Source: Acanthosepion pharaonis
Taxonomy: Eukaryota > Mollusca > Cephalopoda > Sepiida > Sepiidae
DNA: 64,000 nt
Direction: 5' to 3'
NCBI GenBank assembly: GCA_903632075.3
Contig: CAHIKZ030000580.1
Coordinates: 1,820,001 to 1,884,000 of the forward strand
Part shown: one piece after another, positions 54,631 through 63,188 of the stretch
Layout of the letters: each line of letters opens with the position of its first letter
Position numbering within the stretch: the first letter of the stretch is position 1
The notes under the pieces: model-generated
What the model saw: only the letters and a program-made list of their open reading frames with translations
What the model was told of the DNA's origin: nothing
Database searches by the model: none
Program-made: the position numbers and the translations under genes

Positions 54631-57556
54631 TATATATAAGAGAGTGGTTATTAAAAGTTAAGCAACCCAACCAAGGAATAATGTCCTGATGTTTTTATAT
54701 ATCTTATATTTGTTATATTAAGTGGATATTTAAGCAGATACCCCTATTTGTTTTTTCTTGTTGCTTCAAAATTGAAATTAGTGCCTGGACAAAAGATCAA
54801 GAAGTCCTACTAAAGAATTTTTCTTTAATCATTTCACCCAAAGCAAGCCAATAAAGCAACTAAGATGCAAAAGAATGAGAAAAAAAAAAAAGAAAAAAAC
54901 ATTAAAGAGAGAAAGCATTAAAAGAACAGGAATTAACAAGACAGAAGATAATGATTGACATTGCATTTAAATTTTTGAAGATCAATGTAAACTGGAAAGT
55001 AAGAGGCCTGGAGAGAGTTCCACAAGTGAGAAGTGCCAGAAAAGAAACTGTTAGCATAGAACTTACAATTATATTTCAAACGTAAAATGATGAAAGCTAG
55101 CTGCCAATCTTACGTGGCACTTAAATTTGTAAAGCTGATGTATCAAAGAGGAAATGTCATCAGAACAATTACCATGAAAATATTTATAGAAAAGGCACAG
55201 GAAAGCTATATTACACTGGTGGGAAAATAACTGAAGGCAAGATGCCAGATCAAAACTAATAATATTGCAAATTTTTCTTGGGATTTTGTCAAGAATCTCT
55301 ATAAATACATAGCAGAAACACCAAACCAGATGTGGCAGCAATATTCAATATATAAATGGTAGACTTATAAAGATGTAAGACAGATTTTGACAAGAAAAAT
55401 TATCTAACACAACACTGAAACCACTTTTCTAGCAGTAGACCTAGCAATTGATTCGATATAAAGTTTTCTGCTTAATATCAGCAGAAAACATTAGCCTGAG
55501 AAGGCACAATGAGTCATTGGAGGTTACATGCTAACTGTTTCTTCACCTGCACTTCTCATTTATGGAACTATCAACTTCCAATTTTCAGTCAACTATGATC
55601 TACAAAAATGTAAATGCAACATCAATCATCATTTTTTGTCCCTTTGAATCCTATTCTTTTATAGTCCTCTTTCCTTTCACTCTCATCAACCCCATGCACC
55701 TTAATGGCTTTTATCACCTTTCTTGGGGTAAAATGATTAAAAATAGGGAAAATACTACATGAGAACTATGATACATATAAAGACCAATATTTACACCTTG
55801 AAAGTATCATATTTTTTTTTACATCATTTTAACATGTGAATTTTTCTACAAAAAAATATCAGCACAAAGGATAGATGTATTTATTTATGCTGGCATTTTG
55901 TAGAATCTCTAAAAGCACTTTTCTTTTAACGAGTTTCATAAAACTGTATAAAAAAATCAATGAGAACCTACCATTTGTAACCTCTGACTTGATTTTTTGG
56001 CAAGCTGGAAAGCTTAAAAAAAGAAAAAAAAATATATATATATATATTTAAAACACATTGACATTTTCTGTGTGCATTTGTCATTTAAGTTATTTTTCAT
56101 TAACATATAAATTTGTTTTTTGTGAGAGTTTTAAATTTTTCTCTTAAGTTCTTTGAATTAATGCTGAAAGTTATTTTTAATTAAGTAATTAGAAGGTTCT
56201 AATAAACATTTCATATGTATGAAAATCTGTAAAAAAAAAAAAATTAAAAAAATAAATGTATATACTTTTAGAAACTTCTGATAATTTTTTGCATAATTAC
56301 AAGTATTAGTTATCATTGTATAAAAACTGAAAATTCATCCATTCTGAAAGATGTGTTAATCTTTTAATGACTATATTTTCTTTTAATCATTACAACATAT
56401 GAAATCTTTCTATCATTTGTGATCACAGTCTAAAATTCAATGCATACCTGTTTCTGTTGGCCTCTCAGGTGAAGTGTAATTAAGCTACAAAACAAATATT
56501 TTTTTTTTAATTCATTTATAGCCTTGTTTATAAACTTGAATTCTATAAGTAGATGAATGAATCTGATTTAATGAATTTCAATAAGCTTAACATTTACAAC
56601 CAGATAACCATTGTATATTTTAAATATAAGAAACATTTTAAACATTCTAAAAAAATTCCCAAAAGTAATCTTTCATTTGTTGACACTGTCATTCACAAGG
56701 GTCAAAACATTTATTTTTGTCTATTAAAGTTAAGCAATATCCAACCTGCCCAATAATTAAATGGGTAACCAGTTAGAAACACAACATACTGTAGTTGTTT
56801 AGTAAATAAAGAGAGTATTATTAACAAAATCAAGATACATCCTAATGTACATCTTATGAAGTATATAATTTGAATAAGTATTTTTTCATAGAAGTATGAT
56901 AATATTTAAAACAATTTTACCATTGTGGATAAAATTGGATAATATTGTATCCTACTCTTCCCTACTCTTGTTTTCAAACAATAGCTGACATTTGCATTAA
57001 TGATAAAATTGATACTAAATCAAAATACAATGTAACAAAATATTAAATATAATTTCCTAATTTTTTAATATATTAAAAAATGTATTGTAATTAAACATGT
57101 TGTTGCATAATTAACAGAATGTCAGTTTTAACAGAAAATTAGTCTATAAATGAAATCTACACTTCAAATAATAAAATTATAACAACATTAAATATTTTCT
57201 TAAAAATTGACTTTTTTGCATTTTTAAAATGTTGGTAGAAATACTTTATGGTAAAATCACTTCATCAGTGAATAGATCAGTGACAGGCAAAGACTTATTT
57301 GAAATGGAAGACGCAATAAATAAAAAACAAGTAATAGTGCATTAAAGCATAATACTGCACAGTATACTTGGTGATCTAAAACGGGCATTGATTAAATAGT
57401 GTGTTGGGGGAACAATATATAATTTTCATATATCAAGAACAATTTTATGAAAATCTATGACAAAGTGTAAAAAAGTTTTTGTGACATGTTTTGTCCTTTT
57501 AGTCTGTTGAAGTCTGAAAGGATCAAACATCATATACAAAAATTTTCTATTTTGTC

Positions 57557-57590
<34 letters not shown>

Positions 57591-58168
57591 ATGGTAAGCA
57601 ATCAACCCACTCATAAACCCAAAAAATGTTTCAGGATGTAGTTAAATGTAATGTAAAAACTCTTGACATTACTGTTGAAGTCTCTTAAAATGTTGCTGGA
57701 GATAGATCTGCTTGGAGAAGGTGATTTGGGGGAATGCTGCAACAATTTTGAGCAGAAGAGAATTGAGCATTCCAACAAAAAGTGCACCATTAGGAAGGGA
57801 GAAAGAGAATCTATTCCAGAGTTATTAGGACATCAACACTCTTGCAATATTTGTGGAAAAGTCACCCTCTCAGCAGAGAGGTCAAGTATAAACTCCTGTG
57901 AATGCAAACCTACCAGAAAGAGCTGCAGGCTATTTGTGCTAGTTTTGTGACAAGGTCTGTAAGTCTGTTGCCAGACTCAAATGTCAAATGATTGTACACA
58001 GGCAAGTTTCCAACATAGGTAACACAAACTTGTTGTTAAAGTGAAGCTGGCCTTAAGTATCACTTACAAGCCCATAGCAGAGCATTAGCTCAAATATAAA
58101 TGAAAATAAAATTCTGAATGTAAAACAAAAAAAACTAGCAAGTGAAGAGATGGTCTTCTGCAAAGAAA

Positions 58169-58233
<65 letters not shown>

Positions 58234-61200
58234 TGCAAATAAATATTCTCATGGAAGGAAAAAATGCAAATTTTTATGAGGTTTTAAATGCAGACAATTT
58301 AAGCAACAAAACTTACATCAGCACCAGAGAATAATATCTTCATTGTTTTTAATATGTCATCAGTTTTCACAGCTTCAAGAAGTGCCTGAAGAAAAAGAAT
58401 ATTTTAATACAATAAATCCATAATACAGAACAGGTTTATTTTATAAACAGACTATCTTATGTATTTATAAATTATGAAAATCTTAAAAATATAAAAGGAC
58501 ACTTATAAATTTTATGCATTCACAGCATATTATATTACAGAAGTAAAATAATTTTTACTGTTTCAAATCAAGCAAATACTTAACAAAAGTTCATCTATGC
58601 AGATGGAAAACAAGATAAAATGCATTGGCTAAAAAGTTGGTTTCATTAAGTAATCAGATTCTTTTAAACATTAACCTTATTAAACATATTTACTGATTTG
58701 TTTCACTATCTTCTATCTTCTTTATATTTTAAACAACTTCATGTTTCCATCCTCCTAGGAATTTTTATCTTTCTTAGTAAATAATTGTTCTGTGTACCTT
58801 TCACAGTCTTCCAAGAAATTTTTCATTAACACAGTTTTCTAAAGACTGGAATAAGTGAAAATCTTAAATTAAAATAATGGTAAATGAGTCAAAATTTCCA
58901 GTTGAGCTGAAACAATTTTTGCCTGGTGACTAAAGAAATATAGTCTAGTATTTTCTTGATGGAATATTATACCATTTCTCTTAATTCAGGGCACTTTTTT
59001 TATTACTCTCTTCAACTGGCCAAATTGAGAATAGTTACTTGTTCAAATCATTTGTTTCTCAGGAAAGTTTTTTGAAAAACAACAATATACACAACATTAA
59101 TAATATTAATAACATAAATAATATTCTTTTAGTTTACCCATTACCCAAGAAAATAAAGAGATATTAATTAATGTCTGTAAAATAATTCCATTTTTTTTTT
59201 CTTTACTAGAAATGTTTATATCAACTTACTTGCATGTTTGTGGCAAGAAATGATCTAGGCATTGTTTCCCTATTTACTAAGGGAGTTTAAATTTTTAGTA
59301 TATAAGAATCCCTTTTTTTTGACCCCATTTAAAAAAATTATTTCCCCTCAGAAAAAGTCTAGTATGCAAACACTATTTCAGTGTCATATTTAAAAGATAT
59401 CTTAAACTCTATGACATCTGAGATATTGTTTGCATACTAAACATTTTCCTGAAGGAAAGCACATTTTTAAGGTATTTTAATAAAATTTTAATTAATTTTT
59501 AGGGTATTTTTAAAAATAATCATCTTCAATATAACATTTATCTTATTGTTTTTAAGACAAACATTACCTCATTGAGCATGTTTGGTTGATTATGAAGATG
59601 GTGGGAATTTATGAAGAGCTTTTTCTTGTATTTATTCTCAATAAAATCCTTCCTTTCAATATCAGTTGCATTGCTGTCAATCTTCAAAGCAGGATTCATC
59701 CCAAATTCCCAGAAATTGTTGGCATTTTCATTACCAATTTGTTGCATCATCTAAGATAAAATCATAATAAAGATATAAAAAGAGATATGAATAATTAAAA
59801 GACTTCCAGAATATCAAAACATTTACAGTTATGGCATTTTCATTGATAAAACTTTTTCTGACATTTTACAAATAAAACAAATTTTATAGAATATGTAGAG
59901 TATAGAAAGAACATCAAATAATAACAGTTAGCATAACTGGTACATTGGTTATATAATGCTAAACAAAAATTAAAAGAAAGTAATTTATTTTTTTCAACAT
60001 ATTTTGATCAACAGCCTTTGCCTAACTTCCCACTTAAAACTGAGTCCCTATTGAGTGATATGCATATAACTTTTTCTGCCATCATCTCTGAACTAGATCT
60101 CCTCAAATGTAGTCTCGGTGGTACCACTGCAATTGTCCTTAAGAAATGTGCTCCCAAACTGGCTCCTGTTCTCTCCAAACTGTACAATGTTCTGCTTCTT
60201 GCTTTCTTACTTGTTGGAAATCCTCTTCTATGTTTCTGTCTTTAAGAACTCAGGTGAGCCATTTGATCCCTCTATCAGTCTATTAGCCTTCTGTCTCCTT
60301 TTGGCAAATCTTTAGATGCTCTAACCAACTCTGAATTGGTTAAGCATCTTACCTTACAGGGTCTTCTTTTAGATAAGCAATATCGCTTTTGCTGATATAT
60401 TAATGATTACTGAAAAAGCTTTAGATAAGAAAAGTGAAACTTGGTCTGTTGATTTGGATATCAGAAACATTTGAAAGTGTTTGGCATATTATTGTTCTTC
60501 TTCACAAGTTGAAAGGTTATGGCATTTCTGGATGAATTTTTGAACTGATTCTATCTTTCTTATCGAATCTCTTCTAGATATTTTTGCATTAATGAAGTTG
60601 TTCCCCAGGGCTCTATCCTTGTACCAACATTCTTCCTAATTTTCATCAACAACCTTCCAGATGGCATCTGTTCTCAACTCAGTATCTATGCTGATGACAC
60701 AACCACTTATTTCTTTCTTAATAGTAAATCTGAGTGGTTCGATAAGGTCAAATTGGCAGCTGATCTCAAAAATTATCTACTTTCTGTTCTTCACTGGGGC
60801 AAGGCATGTCTTGTAAATTTTAATGCCTACAAAACAAGGTTGCTCTCTTAATTGTCTGAGAGAACCAATTTTACCTTCCATCGGCATGGCTGATGCTAAC
60901 CTCCAGAAGAGTGATTCATTACACCTTCTCGGACTAACATTCATTGGCACAAAGTGGAAATATTATATTGAATAAATTGCTAGGTCTTCCTGCTAGGAAA
61001 AATACATCTTTCAGGGATATAGGATAAATTCCAATAAACAAACTATTTTGTAATAAAAAGTCTTATTAATTCTCGCTGACATTATAGAAAAATAGAAATT
61101 TTCTTTTTAGACACAAAGAATTCACTCCTGTGAATTTTGGACTTGCAGCTTCTATTACATATCCTGTTGGTTACAAGTTCAATTACATTTTTTTTTAAAT

Positions 61201-63144
61201 TAAAAAGAAACAAAAATCTGAATCGCAGTTTGATATTTAAAGCATTTCAATAAAAATTCAGAATTTCTTTCACAATTATTTCAAATGCATTACTTGAAAC
61301 TGAATACTGGTTTTGGTAGGAAATATATTTTCCATATAGAAAAATAAAAACAAAATATTTTTAAATAAAATTCTTTTATTCTTATATAAGACATATCTCA
61401 ATCCTTATTGCTACTCCGAAAGATGAGAATTAGGTAATCTATTCAAATAAGTTTTACTCACCTCAATTAATGATGGTGTCCAAATTTTATAGTCAAGTAA
61501 GAGAGATTTGACTAAATTAAATTCCCGATGAATACCTATGATACAAAAAAAAGTAACAATAAAAATGAGGAGATTACATTTGTACTGCATTCAACTCAAT
61601 AAAAAAGTTCAATGTTTTCAAATTCTGTTTAAAAATGAATGACTGCTTCTTTTGTAATGTAAACATAATGAGATCATTCAAATTAACAGAAGCCACTTTG
61701 GTTGACACCTGGTTTAATCAAAATTGAGAAAAAAAAAATCTTTTATAAAAAATATCAAAATTCAAAATATCAACCACTATGTATTTCCATTTTTAACTAT
61801 TACTTTTTTTCTTTGAGAGTAAAATATATTACCTGAACATTTCTTGCAAATTAATATTCCGAAATCAAGAGCAGCCCAATTTGGATCTGAAATTGAAAAC
61901 AGATCTGTATAATAAAAACAAAATTTGATATATAATGCCTATAGACTATATATAACTCTTTTCACTATAAGGTGGCTTCTCAATCTCAATATAAACTTCT
62001 ACTGGTCCAAGGGTAAAAAAAATTTCTCAAACCCTCTTAGCATTTTCCCTTTTGACATCTCCAGCATCAATTAATGACCCAAACTCCTCCAAAAAGAGTG
62101 GTAAGGCCTGTGAAGACAGCTTCCTGGGGCTTTGCTTGATAATAGGAATTCCATATTAAATGTAGTTTTATCATTTATATCTACGTGTGTTTTATATCTT
62201 ACTAAATTTTTGTTTAATGAAGATAACTAATTAAAATAGTTAACTTTAAAAATCAAATTTAAAAACAATAACTTTTGTTTCTCTCTGAATTTCTGCTATA
62301 ATGAATTATCATTATTTACATTCAAACTATTGACTGTTACAATGTTTCAGTACTTTCTGCTAATTGAATTATTTAAATAGAACCATTTTTTGGCTGTGAA
62401 AGTGATACTATATATTACTAAGTTTATAAAAAATAAAAATTTACTGAAACTGAGAAATGAAATAGCTATTTTTTTTGCAGTCATTGTCAAAAATTTTCCT
62501 TAAATAATATTTAAAAATAAATTTAAAAATATAATTAAAAAATGGGAGCTGGTAATATACATACTTATATTTGATATGAAAAAATAATTTTAAATAATGT
62601 AAGTAATTCTATTACATTTACTTGTTTTTAAAAAGAAATATAGTCTATTAGTAATTAAGAGTAAAAATATTTTAAAATTGTAGTTTAATAAAACGTATTT
62701 TACCACAAACACATAAAAAATCTTTGAGTATACAAGGAAAAAAATGCTGAAAAACTTTTTGACATTAATTAAAAAAACCCAGACAACATGCATTTAATGG
62801 ATGTCAGAATTCGTTGAAAAATAAACCCCTACCCTCCCTAAACTTAACCTCTTTTTCGAATGTAACTCATAACTGATACAACAATAGTTAATAAAAATGA
62901 ACATGCTACAGACCCTCTCTGAATGATTGGTTTCCTCTTTATCCTTGGAAACAGTAAATTATGAATTTATATGTGTGTTTAAAACTCAGTAAATTTAAAA
63001 ATAAGTTATTCCAATATTCGCTTGAAGATGAAACGGAACTAATGCTTTTAATTTAATTATATAATTAAATTTAAAGTTTTTAGCTTCCATTTTTGAAACA
63101 TGATTATTACTGTGTAGCGAAAAAACATTTTAAATGAGTTAATT

Positions 63145-63188
<44 letters not shown>

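Noticed and set aside
57663..57950. Host zinc-finger gene with a CNICGK motif
   Set aside because: Upstream DRSAWRR and the broken second finger place it in a LINE C-terminus.
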